From Closterium sp. Naga37s-1 (taxonomy: Eukaryota; Streptophyta; Zygnematophyceae; Desmidiales; Closteriaceae), in contig CANJKZ010000008.1 of NCBI GenBank assembly GCA_947471745.1, forward strand, positions 4,334,501-4,398,500: 64,000 nt of DNA, written 5' to 3'. Positions 55,321 through 64,000 of the stretch are shown here, in pieces (position 1 is the first letter of the stretch; every line of letters starts with the position of its first letter). The translations under genes and the position numbers were made by a program. The notes under the pieces were generated by a model. It was not told where the DNA came from. It did not search any database and worked only from the letters and a program-made list of their open reading frames with translations.

Positions 55321-56096
55321 TCAGATCGTGAGCGGATTATACCAGTCGAACACGGACGGCTCCGACGAGCTAGCCTTGTCAAATCTGGTAGCACCAACGC
55401 GGTCCATCCCAGCCTTGTTGCTTCCAGGGTGAAACACACTGCGCCAGACGTTCTCACCCTTGCGTGACGCTGTAATAATTAAGATCCAACCATGACGTAA
55501 GAAACAAGACGAAACGTCAGTCAAGTGCAATTCAAGAAAACCGTGTGAAACACGAAGTACATCAATTCAATAATTAAAAAAAAGAGGGGTGGCAGTGGAA
55601 CGTACCGGGGGAAGGCAAGTTGGAAAGCCCAGTGTCGTAGTGTGCTGGCAGAGAGCGAGATGTGTCGAGCCGGCGAGCCATCTTTGGATGCTGTGTAGCA
55701 ATGGAGATGCTCTTGGTGATTCTCGGCATCACTGTCCGACCGTCAGACGCCATATCTGCGCTCTTACGCCGCTCGTCGAGATTCAGCGGCGGTGGAATTC
55801 CTGCATGCGATGCAGAAGCGAAAAACGATTATTAAGCGACATCGACGGGCAATTGAGCATGAATCTGACCGCGTCGAACAAAGCCTGCGAAAGTAGAGAA
55901 GCATACGTCTTCCATTGGAGAATTTGGATTGCGTACCATGATATGAGCCTTCATTCGAAGGAGAAAGCGGGCTTCCCGCACTGTCGTAACGTTCCAGAGA
56001 GCTTCTAGGAGAAATCGAGATGCTCTTGTCCAAGGATGAAGGTAGCTGCGGGGAGCTTCCCATGACTTCACTCCAAACCTTTTCGATGAAACTCAT
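55321..56096 (-). CDS. Dormancy/auxin-associated protein (DRM1/ARP family)
   Basis: Three exons, 56096-55937, 55800-55606 and 55469-55321, joined by GT-AG introns in phases 1 and 1, give 167 residues. The N-terminus MSFIEKVWSEVMGSSP matches the short LxKLWDDVxAGP-type start of the family. The C-terminal exon has the diagnostic RKGENVWRSVFHPGSNKAG block followed by TRFDKA...SEPSVFDWYNPL. The middle is Ser/Pro-rich and disordered (a duplicated KSISI occurs in exons 1 and 2). In land plants these small proteins are markers of dormancy, induced by carbon starvation and repressed by auxin; the biochemical role is unknown. Compared with angiosperm members the middle is longer. No damage seen. Confidence 0.85.
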
Positions 56097-57394
56097 TCTT
56101 GTAGAAGCGACGACGAAGCTCGGTTGATGAAGTTAGCTTGAATAGTAAGCCCTCGCAAGACGAAAGTAGCCGCGCGAGAGGTGATCTCCTCGACCGATGA
56201 GTAAGAAAGGAAGATGGGGAGTTCGAGCACACGGCGAGCTGCAACCCAAATTCTTTCAATTCGCACTCTTGGTCTCTGGGAATGGTTACCTCCATCCTGC
56301 CGAGGTTCTTATAGTAAATTGGTGTGAGCGACGTAACGGATGAGGGAGAGTGGCAGGAGAGGTCCGCTGAGGAGGCGCCTGTCAATCCATCGGTGGTGTT
56401 GGAAGGGGGACATGGAAGGGGGTCTGGGGAACGCGGAGGGGGAAAGCTTCTGGAATTTGCGCGGAGGGTCCATTGCGATTTGGCTCGTTCAGATTGGTAT
56501 TAACCCATTCGACGAATGGATTCAGTGGTTCTTCATCTTAGTGTTTCGATGTGGCTTCAGGAAGTGTGGAGTCACATAAAATATGGGTTGTCTGAAAAAA
56601 ATGGAATCTTATCCCACAAAAATGTGTATTTCTGGGCAGAAGACAAGGTGATGCTCGGAAAAGTTCCTGGACACACGGTAGGGGTTTCCCATAGACAGCC
56701 GTAAGAATTTGGCGGTGCGGCACACACAAGAGGAGAGAAGCAGGTTTTCTCTATCCATGCGCGGAAACCGACAAACTCGTGCGGGACAGCATTTGCTTCG
56801 CGCATGCTTGGGGGGACTTGCTTTACACATGCAGAATGTGGTGGTGAAGCAAGACGAAAACAAGGCTGCAGCAGGCAAGGCGTCAATCAAAACCTGAGAG
56901 GTCGAAAATTCGAGATGTCCACGAGGTTGTCATCTATTGGTGCATCTCGCAACAAAGTCAGATGCTCGGAAAAAGCGTGCGTGAGCAATGAGCTGGACTC
57001 ATCCAATCAGCATGACTTTCACAAATTGCTGACGCTGGATATCAGCCAATGCGTCACTTCCCATGTGAGCTGACCTGTATCAGGGTTTCGCGGGAAATCA
57101 AGCATGAATTTCAGCGGAATTTGACACAATGTGGTTGGCAAGTCACGTGTTACACGTGAGGGTTCGGTAACCCTCTCCAAAATGCAAAACATTCGAAGCT
57201 CTCAACCATCCTTATACAGGGACTCATGTGAGGAAAGCCTCAGCTGAAGTTAAAGAGGAGTTACAACACTCGCCATCCATAGACAAAAGGTAGATATATA
57301 CTAAACACCCTTGCCATTGCCACATCAAGATAGCGAACCTATTACTTCTGCACCCCGTGCATTCTTAGTGCACAAAAAAACGTGCCTCACATTA
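56097..57394. other. Intergenic between the DRM1-like and WRKY-like genes
   Basis: No supportable gene. It contains the 5' region of the DRM1-like gene (56097-56400) and the 3' flank of the WRKY-like gene. Open frames on both strands are short and without motifs. Confidence 0.5.
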
Positions 57395-58609
57395 CTACTT
57401 TGTTTCTTCTCCTACACAATCAGACAAAATACTAAGAATATTGTCGCAGCCTTGCACAACTAGCGTGCACATCAGCTCTGGATTGTCAAAATCCTGTGCA
57501 GTGACTTGGAACATGCTGATGTCTTCTCGAGCTAGGTACAGCTCATCCAATGACACGTCTGCAACAGAAGCTTCCAAGCGCTCTCCCACATTGACCGATT
57601 CATCATATCCCACGTCAACCTTTTCATCATATGGTGATGATCCCGCCGCAGAGCAACTCAAAGTGCTCATGCTGCCAGCGCTGCTGGTAGCGCTGTTACG
57701 TCGAACAATTCGATCGTACGTCAAAGCGTTGGAAAACTCGTTACGATTAACACTCAACAGACCATCATGGTAGGTGCCAGGTTCCTTGGCATCGCTGCTG
57801 TTACTGTGCGTGCAGCTCCTGCTGCTGGTGTTGTCAAAGCTCTTGTTGCTGCCCCCACCATCCACCATGTAAGCTGCTGCTTCTGTCGAAACAGTTTGCC
57901 GAAGCTGCTGCTGTGGCTGATGACGCTGCAGCAAATTCTGCTGGGAGTGGGACGTGTGATGGAGACGACAATCCCTGAGTTCAACACTTGACATCTGCAT
58001 GCACGAAGCTGCCTGCTGCTGAAAGGCACTGGTCTCACACCCCGATGTGGCGACACCACCACATGCTGACACGTCAGCACCACTGGGAGCTGACGTGGCA
58101 ACAAAACTGTTTGGTGGAACCATGGAAGGAATCATTGCTTTGAAAAGCTGGTTCATGCATGACAGGCCGGCGGATACCAGAACTGGCATAAGGGGGGAGC
58201 AAGCCCAAGGAGGAATGGTAAAGTCAGGGCCAGGAATATCAGCTTCTGTAGTGCTCACACCAACGCCATTGCTGGTAACACCAAGCGCACTGGTCGGAAC
58301 ACTTGAGTCAGCTGCGGGAGCAGCAGAAGGAGAAAGAAACCCCGCTAGCAAGTCAGAAGGATTAGCAGTTGGATGAAGACCTGTGTCTGCTGCTTCACTG
58401 TAGCCGCATGCTGCTGGCTCTGAAATGAATGCGGAAACAGCAAGTGTGCGTGTGGTAACCGCGGGGATGTGCGCGGTCGCAGCTATTACACTGATGTTTA
58501 CATCTGTGACACCCGTGGTGACATGAGTGGCGGGAGTAAGTACACCAGCAGCACATGCTGTCCGTTGGCATTCAAGCTTCTCGGTGCACAGCAGAGATGA
58601 CGGTGTGCT

Positions 58610-58745
58610 TCTCTGCTGCTGCTGTTCTTGCTGGCGCTGCTGCTGTTGTTGCTGGCGCTGCTACTGTTGTTGCTGGCGTTGCTGCTGTTGTTGCTGGTGC
58701 TGCTGCTGTTGTTGCTGGTGCTGCTGCTTTTGTTGCTGGTGCTGC

Positions 58746-58778
<33 letters not shown>

Positions 58779-59060
58779 TGTTGTTGTTGCTGCTGCTGCT
58801 GTTGTTACTGGTGCTGCTGCTGCTGCTGCTGCTGCTGTTGTTGCTGGTGCTTCTGCAGCTGTTGCTGGTGCTGTTGCCGTTGCCACTGCCCCTGTTGTTC
58901 CTGCTGCTGCTGTTGATGCTGTGGCTGCTGCTTCCTTTGCTGGTACGGTTCTTGCTGCCGTTGCTGCTCTTGCTGCCATTGCTGCTGCTGTTGCCATTGC
59001 CACTGCTCCTGTTGTTGCTGCTGCTGCTGCTGCTGCTTTTGCTGCATGTCTTGCTTCTGA
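58610..59060 (-). repeat. CAG/CAA (poly-Gln) tract
   Basis: On the minus strand this is mostly CAG and CAA with CAC, CGC and TGG interruptions. It includes two in-frame stop triplets, each one base away from a Gln codon. The 58640-58760 part is a higher-order repeat of about 30 bp. Confidence 0.9.
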
Positions 59061-59519
59061 ACCTGCAGATGTGGACGCTTGTGTTGCTCCGGCTCCTGCA
59101 ACCGACAATGAAGTTTCTGGCTCTGCTGCATTGGCTCTTGCTCTTCGAGTCCGTCAAGGAAAATGCCCATGTCCAAATCAATGTCCAAGTTAATGCACAT
59201 GCCCATGCCCATGCTCATGCCCATGCCAATGTCCTCCAGCACCGCCCCTTGGGGCTGCTCCGAAGCACGCACAGCGGCGACTTTCCTTGTGGCGGCACAT
59301 GCTTGAGATGCCTCGAAGCTCACCTCTTGCATCTGCTGCATGAGAGGATCCTGCTGCTCCAGAAGAACCATGCTGCTGACTGCCTTGGTGTTGACTCGAG
59401 GCGCCTCAAAACAAGACTTTTGAGGCGCCTCAAAACAAGACGTCTGCTGCATGAGAGGACCCTGCTGCTCCAGAAGAACCATGCTGCTGACTGCCTTGGT
59501 GTTTACTCGAGACTCGAAT

Positions 59520-59770
59520 CGAAGATGCTGTGGCGTTTGCTGTGGCGTCTGCAGTGGCGTCTGCTGTGGCGTCTGCTGTGGCGTCTGCTGTGGCGTCTGC
59601 TGTGGCGTCTGCTGCAGTTGCACTCGCTGCTGCTCCAGAGACATCATGCTGCTCACTGCTTGGCCGTGCGCCGTGCTTCAAATCGAAGCTGCTGCATCTG
59701 CTGCACATGCTGCACATGCATCTGCTGCACATGCTGCACATGCATCTGCTGCACATGCTGCACATGAGGG
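59520..59770 (-). repeat. QQTP and HVQQM coding repeats
   Basis: 15-bp units (tggcgtctgctg theme, plus strand) at 59530-59615 encode QQTPQ. 27-bp units (catctgctgcacatgctgca theme) at 59690-59765 encode HVQHVQQM. Both lie inside the WRKY-like gene copy 1. Confidence 0.88.
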
Positions 59771-61069
59771 CCGCCCTGCTGTTCCAGAGCAACCGTATCA
59801 GCGACAGTGCTAGGGTTCTGCCACACGTTGATCCTAAGCTGTTGCACTTGCTGATCTTGCGCTTCCCCACACAGATCCGAGCCACTCACAGATTCGACTG
59901 CGTTGGTGGTAACAGGCGTCTGAGACGGCTCAAAAGTCAGCTGTATTGCCTCCTGCATCTGCTCCATCTGCCTCATCCGCAGTCCCTGTTGCCACTGAAC
60001 AAGCTCGTTTGGGAATGTTATTCCGCCAGCAGCCGGGAATGGCACTGGGAAATCAGGTGCAGCTGGTGCGTTGTTGCCAGCAGCAGCAGCAGCAGCAGCT
60101 GCTGCTGCTGCAGAATCAGTTGCATGGTTACCAAAGAGAGAGCCTCGATTAGGCAGCGAGACATTCCAGCCGGTTGCTTTCAGCGATGCTAGCGGTGAGT
60201 ACTCGGTTCCATTTACCGATGCTGCTGATGTCAGCAATGCTGCCGTTGCTGTAGTGGGAAGAAAGGTTGTAGCAGGAGGGAAGGTTGTAGCAGGAGGTAA
60301 GGTTGTAGCAGTCGTGGCAGTAGGATGAGTGTGAGGAAGGCATTGGCATGTCGGTGCGTGGTTATGTGAGCCGGAATACGCAGTCCGCACAACCACCCGC
60401 ATCTCTGTTCTGCCGCGCCCTGTATTGTCACTTCCTGAAGCCAAGTGGCTTGTAGAGGCAGAGCTTTCCGCCTTTACGATGGCGCCTTGAGACTTGTGAC
60501 GGCGAGGCCGGGCCTCCCCAGCCACTCGGTCCTCCGTTTTTTTTGCCGGGCAGCCCGTGAGTTGCTTGAATGCGCACACAAAGTAGATCCTGCAACAGAA
60601 AAGACGGGCAAGAATTGGCACAGGTTAGATGCATTCTTTGGTTTAATACCCAGGGATAATTGAATATGATCGTCTGACTGACAGGCTCAGCAAAAGCTCA
60701 AGGGTGGCTCACTTCAGAGTCCAGCAATGTATTTTCTAGAGGGGGCGGAGGGAGAAGAGGGGTGATGGGATGGGACTGGTACTAGACTTACTCAAGCTAC
60801 TTCTTCCATTCGTACCAGCAGTAGCCAAGGTACCCATCGCACCAGCAGTACCTTTTCACGTGCTGGCCAACCATCCGTTTGTGCGATGCCTTTCGCCATC
60901 GAAATCCCTCGCAGCCTTGGCAACCGTTGCACAGTGCATGGGAATCCTGGTCTTGCTGCTGCTGCTGCTCCTGCTCGTGCTGCTCCTCGTGCTGGTGCTG
61001 GAGACGCTGCGGATTGTGCTGATATGATGATGGATGTGATCCATCATGACCGTACATTTCTCTGTTCCC

Positions 61070-61360
61070 GTAGCAGCACGCAGCAGGATGTCGCAGGATG
61101 TCGCAGGATGTCACAGGATGTCGCAGGATGTAAGTGAATATCACACGACGTCAATGAATGTCACAGGAGGTCAGAGGAATCTCAGAAGACCACTGGATGT
61201 CACTGCACGTCACTGAAAGTCACAGGAGGTCACGGTGTGTCAGACGAGGTTAACTTGACGTAACTGGATGTCACTGCATGCCACTGGATTCAGGAGGTCA
61301 CTGGATCTTACGTCACTGCATGTCACTGGAAGTCACAGGGCGCACTGAATGCCACGGGAC
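61070..61360 (+). repeat. Degenerate 11-12-bp tandem repeat
   Basis: About 25 loose units of the type aggatgtcgc / ctggatgtcac. The first five (61080-61130) are nearly perfect and the rest diverge. The repeat begins just upstream of the proposed first exon of the WRKY-like gene, so it would lie in its promoter or 5' UTR. Confidence 0.85.
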
Positions 61361-62082
61361 GACTCACCAGATTAGGGCGTGGCTGATGATGATCAAACAC
61401 AGCCGCATATGCACGGGATGATGTGGTTGTTGCATATACATGGGATGTGGTTGCTGTCAAAAGCCACTCTAAAAGTGGTCGTACTACCACGACCGTTCGC
61501 ACCACGAGCGGTACTACTACTTCTGACCGACAGATCGGGTGGTGATTGCAGGAGATTTTACTTTTGAGCGGGAATTCCGAGTCGACTCAAAGGTCATCAC
61601 GTTCGCACCACGAGCGGTACTACTACTTCTGACTGCCAGATCGGGTGCCGTGCTTGGGGGAATGAGCCTCGGAGCTGCGGAGATTCACTCGCTTACACCC
61701 GCTACTCGCTGCCAGCGGTACTACTACTGACTGCGGAGATCACTCGCGTACAAACTTCCTACTAGCTGTAGGATAAACACAGCGATCCATAGAACCAGAC
61801 GACTCTGACAGAATGTGGTCCAAAGCTCTTTGGAAGCGGAAAGACGTCTGAGGGATCTGGAGGTGTGGGCATGACTGGTTATCGCAGGCGTTTTGGTTCT
61901 CCCATCGAGCAAGGCTTGTCAAGGTTGAGGGAAGTGGTTGCTCGAAATGGTTTCCTTCTCTGGTACGAGTTGACTTTACCAGAGTCTGACCTTCAAAGAG
62001 CCCTGTCAAGTGAAGATGCGGCAAACTCGGAAAGTCAACTTCCTTTAGTACTACTGCTAGTTGTATTCGGGATCCCAAGTGT

Positions 62083-62121
62083 GATGAGACGATTTTCGAG
62101 TCACTCAAAAATCGTCTCATC
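62083..62121 (+). repeat. Hairpin-forming inverted repeat
   Basis: Stem gatgagacgatttt paired with aaaatcgtctcatc, 11-base loop. It stands between two direct repeats. No open frame or known element end was identified around it. Confidence 0.85.
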
Positions 62122-62829
62122 AAACGAAGAATGTCAACTTCTTATAGTACTGCTAGTAGTATTCGGGATCCCGAGTCACTGGATTCGCCGAATCACAAAT
62201 TTGTTCGGTGCCTGAAAGCACAAATCTGGGACCGTCAATCTGACCACAATGACCGTCAATCTGACCACTCTGGTTAGCAAATGCCCTGACGAGACGAAGT
62301 CCTATGGAGGCCATTCGTTATGGACATACGTGTACATATGCGGTCCGCGAAAGTGCACGTACTAACGAGCATGCTGCACGGGGACTACATGATTTTTTTT
62401 TACCTAATCTTGTGGCGGGAATAAATCAGCCCAGCGCAGGTGCGACTAGCAACCCCCATGTGCAGGTGCAGGCCAAAGCGCAAGCATGTGCGCGTGCGAA
62501 GGTGACACTGCGGAGAAACCATGATAATCGTACAGTACGGATAGGAGGAACAGCAATGCTGGGTAAGGAACATCAAAGCTTGTACAGTGTAGTAAAATGC
62601 AATGCTCTGCAAGACAGCACAGGCAAACTGCCCGATATGTTGGTAAATCCCCGTCAGGCACCCTGCTCACAACAGCCCCCTGTTTGCCAGGCACTCTGGT
62701 TCAGAATCGGCTCGGGAGGGATTCCGTAAAGCGCCTTGGAATGATCCGATTAGGTTTGGTTTGGAGACTCCGCCCCCCAAAAAAAGAGGTTTCACCCTGT
62801 TTTCAAACTTTATATTATCTCCTACACAA

Positions 62830-64000
62830 TCAGATAAAAACACGATCAGTATTCTCGCAATCCTGCACAACAAGAGTGGATATGAGTTCTGGATTGTCAA
62901 AATCTTGGGCAGTGACTTGGTACATGCTGATGTCTTCTCGAGCCAAGTACAGCTCATTCAGTAACAGATCTGCAACAGAATCTTCCACTTGTTCTCCCAC
63001 ATCGACCTTGTCATCATATGGTGATGACCCGGCCACAGAGCAACTCAAACTGCTCATGCTGCCACCGCTGCTGGTAGCACTGTTACGTCGAACGATCCGA
63101 TCGTACGTCAAAGCGTTGGCAAAATCGTTACGAGTAACACTCAACAGACCATTATGGCAGGTGACAGGTTCCTTAGCATCACCGCTGTTACTGTGGGTGC
63201 AGCTCCTGCTGCTGCTGCTCTCAAAGCTCTTGCTGCTGGCCCCACCATCCCCCATGGGACCTGCTGCTTCGGCCGAAACAGTTTTCCGAAGCTGCTGCTC
63301 CGGCTGATAGCGCTTTGAAAACTGCTGGGAGTGGGACATGTGCTGTAGACGACAATCCCTGAGTTCCACGCTCGACATCTGCTTCCACGCTGTCTTCTGC
63401 TGAAAGGCTGTGGTTTCACATGCTGACGTGGCAACACCACCACATGCTGACACATCAGCACATTTGGGTGCTGACGTGCCAACAACATTTTTTGGTAGAC
63501 CAATCCAAGCCTCGCTTGGAAAAACTGGTTCATGCGTGGCAAGCGTGCGGGTATCAGAAATAGCACAAGGGGCGAAACCCCAAGGGGGAGTGGTAAGCTC
63601 ATGGCCAGGAATAACATCAGCTTCAATAGCGGTAACACCATCGCCACTGCTGGTAACACCCGAGTCACCTGCAGGCGCAGCAGAAAGGGAATGAAGCCCT
63701 GCTGGCAGCCCAGAAGGCTTAGCAGTTAGATTAGCTGTATAGGCTGCTTCACAGTAGCCGCATGAAGGTGCATTCGAGGTGCATGCAGTTACCGCAAGTG
63801 TGAATGTGGTAACCGCAGGGATGTGCGCAACTGTTGCAGCAGTAAAATCAGTGCGTACGTCCGTGGCGCCAGTGGAGACATCAGTGACGCCAGTGGTGAC
63901 ATCAGCGGTACTAGGAGTAGGTACACCAGGAGTGCATGCTGTCCGTTGGCCTTCAAGCTTCTCAATGCACAGAAGAGTTGACGGCATGCATTGCTGCTGC
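62830..64000 (-). CDS. Paralogue of the Q-rich WRKY-like gene (copy 2), 3' part
   Basis: An open frame to the right edge of the window, at least 385 residues, aligned over its whole length with the tail of copy 1 (58600-57395). Shared blocks include SSVELRDCRL, SRSCTHSNS-DAKEP, NALTYDRIVRRNSATSS, LYLAREDISM and VTAQDFDNPEL. At the edge it reads back into Gln codons (QQQC), as copy 1 does, so the Q-rich and WRKY parts should lie beyond 64000. The C-terminus is shorter than copy 1 (ends VVQDCENTDRVFI): a one-base length difference places a TGA before the shared codons of copy 1. The function is unknown; the 3' part is Ser/Thr-rich and probably disordered. Confidence 0.75.
   Translation of the reverse strand, partial: QQQCMPSTLLCIEKLEGQRTACTPGVPTPSTADVTTGVTDVSTGATDVRTDFTAATVAHIPAVTTFTLAVTACTSNAPSCGYCEAAYTANLTAKPSGLPAGLHSLSAAPAGDSGVTSSGDGVTAIEADVIPGHELTTPPWGFAPCAISDTRTLATHEPVFPSEAWIGLPKNVVGTSAPKCADVSACGGVATSACETTAFQQKTAWKQMSSVELRDCRLQHMSHSQQFSKRYQPEQQLRKTVSAEAAGPMGDGGASSKSFESSSSRSCTHSNSGDAKEPVTCHNGLLSVTRNDFANALTYDRIVRRNSATSSGGSMSSLSCSVAGSSPYDDKVDVGEQVEDSVADLLLNELYLAREDISMYQVTAQDFDNPELISTLVVQDCENTDRVFI

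Larger units (their letters stand above)
57395..61057 (-). pseudogene. WRKY-type zinc-finger gene, Q-rich (copy 1), frame disturbed
   Basis: The first exon (proposed 61057-60852) ends in GFRWRKASHKRMVGQHVK. The second starts at 60589 and completes IYFVCAFKQLTGCPAKK. Together they match a WRKY domain with C-x7-C spacing, and the intron splits the Arg codon five residues before the first Cys, the classical WRKY R-type intron place. WRKY proteins are plant transcription factors binding W-boxes; here the heptad is WRKASHK and no terminal HxH/C pair is visible, so binding may differ. The rest is low-complexity: Ala/Thr-rich, HVQQM and QQTP repeats, poly-Gln (58610-59060), then a Ser-rich tail ending VVQGCDN...VGEETK. 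Breaks: a one-base shift near 59655 and in-frame TAA and TAG in the poly-Gln tract. It may be a pseudogene, or part may be spliced out. Confidence 0.62.
61058..62829. other. Repeat-rich spacer between the two paralogues
   Basis: No gene supported. Contents: degenerate 11-12-bp repeats of the gtcacaggatgtc theme (61070-61360); a roughly 50-bp direct repeat around gcaccacgagcggtactact (61494-61545 and 61604-61650); a pair of about 40-bp direct repeats (62034-62076 and 62133-62172) flanking a 14-bp-stem hairpin (62083-62096 and 62108-62121); and a tandem copy of ccgtcaatctgaccac at 62231-62267. Confidence 0.6.

Noticed and set aside
58610-59060. Possible alternative genetic code with TAA/TAG read as Gln
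   Set aside because: Other host genes here end at conserved C-termini with TAG or TGA (the ICME KFISPF end is followed by TAG), so the standard code holds.
58498-59767. Long plus-strand Leu- or Cys-rich frames and a minus-strand Ser/Asn-rich frame
   Set aside because: They are other-frame readings of the CAG/CAA repeat; no domain or start context supports them.
61070-61360. CRISPR-like array of short repeats
   Set aside because: Units are only 11-12 bp, degenerate and without spacers; eukaryotic context.
1-64000. tRNA or rRNA genes
   Set aside because: I saw no cloverleaf with matching A and B boxes and no rRNA core sequence; the only tRNA-like matches are primer-binding sites.

Overview
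The window looks like nuclear DNA of a streptophyte, most likely a charophyte green alga or a seedless plant. The support is a plastid two-RRM ribonucleoprotein with a transit peptide, a plant-type prenylcysteine methylesterase, a DRM1/ARP (dormancy/auxin-associated) protein and a WRKY-type gene, all with short GT-AG introns, among GC-rich Ty1/copia elements. A zygnematophyte such as Closterium is my guess from the style of the copia Gag proteins; this is inference, not a database match.

Layout. 1-10.3 kb: a minus-strand LINE (cut by the window edge) split by a young, whole-looking Ty1/copia element (2248-9783, identical 136-bp LTRs, TSD GACGA). 10.4-14.0 kb: two plus-strand host genes, a TATDN3-like metal hydrolase and a chloroplast RNA-binding protein. 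15.2-20.9 kb: a tyrosine-recombinase retrotransposon with split direct repeats (A1-ORFs-B1-A2-B2). 20.9-24.75 kb: a PIF/Harbinger DNA transposon with 41-bp perfect TIRs, an intact transposase and a Myb/SANT-like partner gene broken by a solo-LTR-like insert. 24.9-30.4 kb: an eight-exon minus-strand ICME-like gene whose exons 2, 3, 5, 6 and 7 each have extra partial copies in the adjoining introns. 31.6-52.3 kb: a nest of three copia elements; the oldest (A) carries B in its 5' LTR and C in its interior, and B itself contains a piece of a fourth element. 53.7-56.1 kb: a multi-pass membrane protein of unknown family and a DRM1/ARP-like gene. 57.4-64.0 kb: two tandem paralogues of a Q-rich gene. 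The first has a divergent WRKY zinc-finger domain split at the classical WRKY R-type intron; the second runs off the window.

The host genes do not form an operon or obvious pathway. About two thirds of the window is mobile DNA. LTR differences (0/136, 3/131, 6/131 and more than 20 in about 255) give a relative age order that agrees with the nesting. The most noteworthy items are the split-direct-repeat element with its candidate recombination palindrome, the serial exon-boundary duplications in the ICME gene, the WRKASHK variant WRKY domain and its tandem copy, and a hairpin with compensatory differences next to the primer-binding site of three copia elements.
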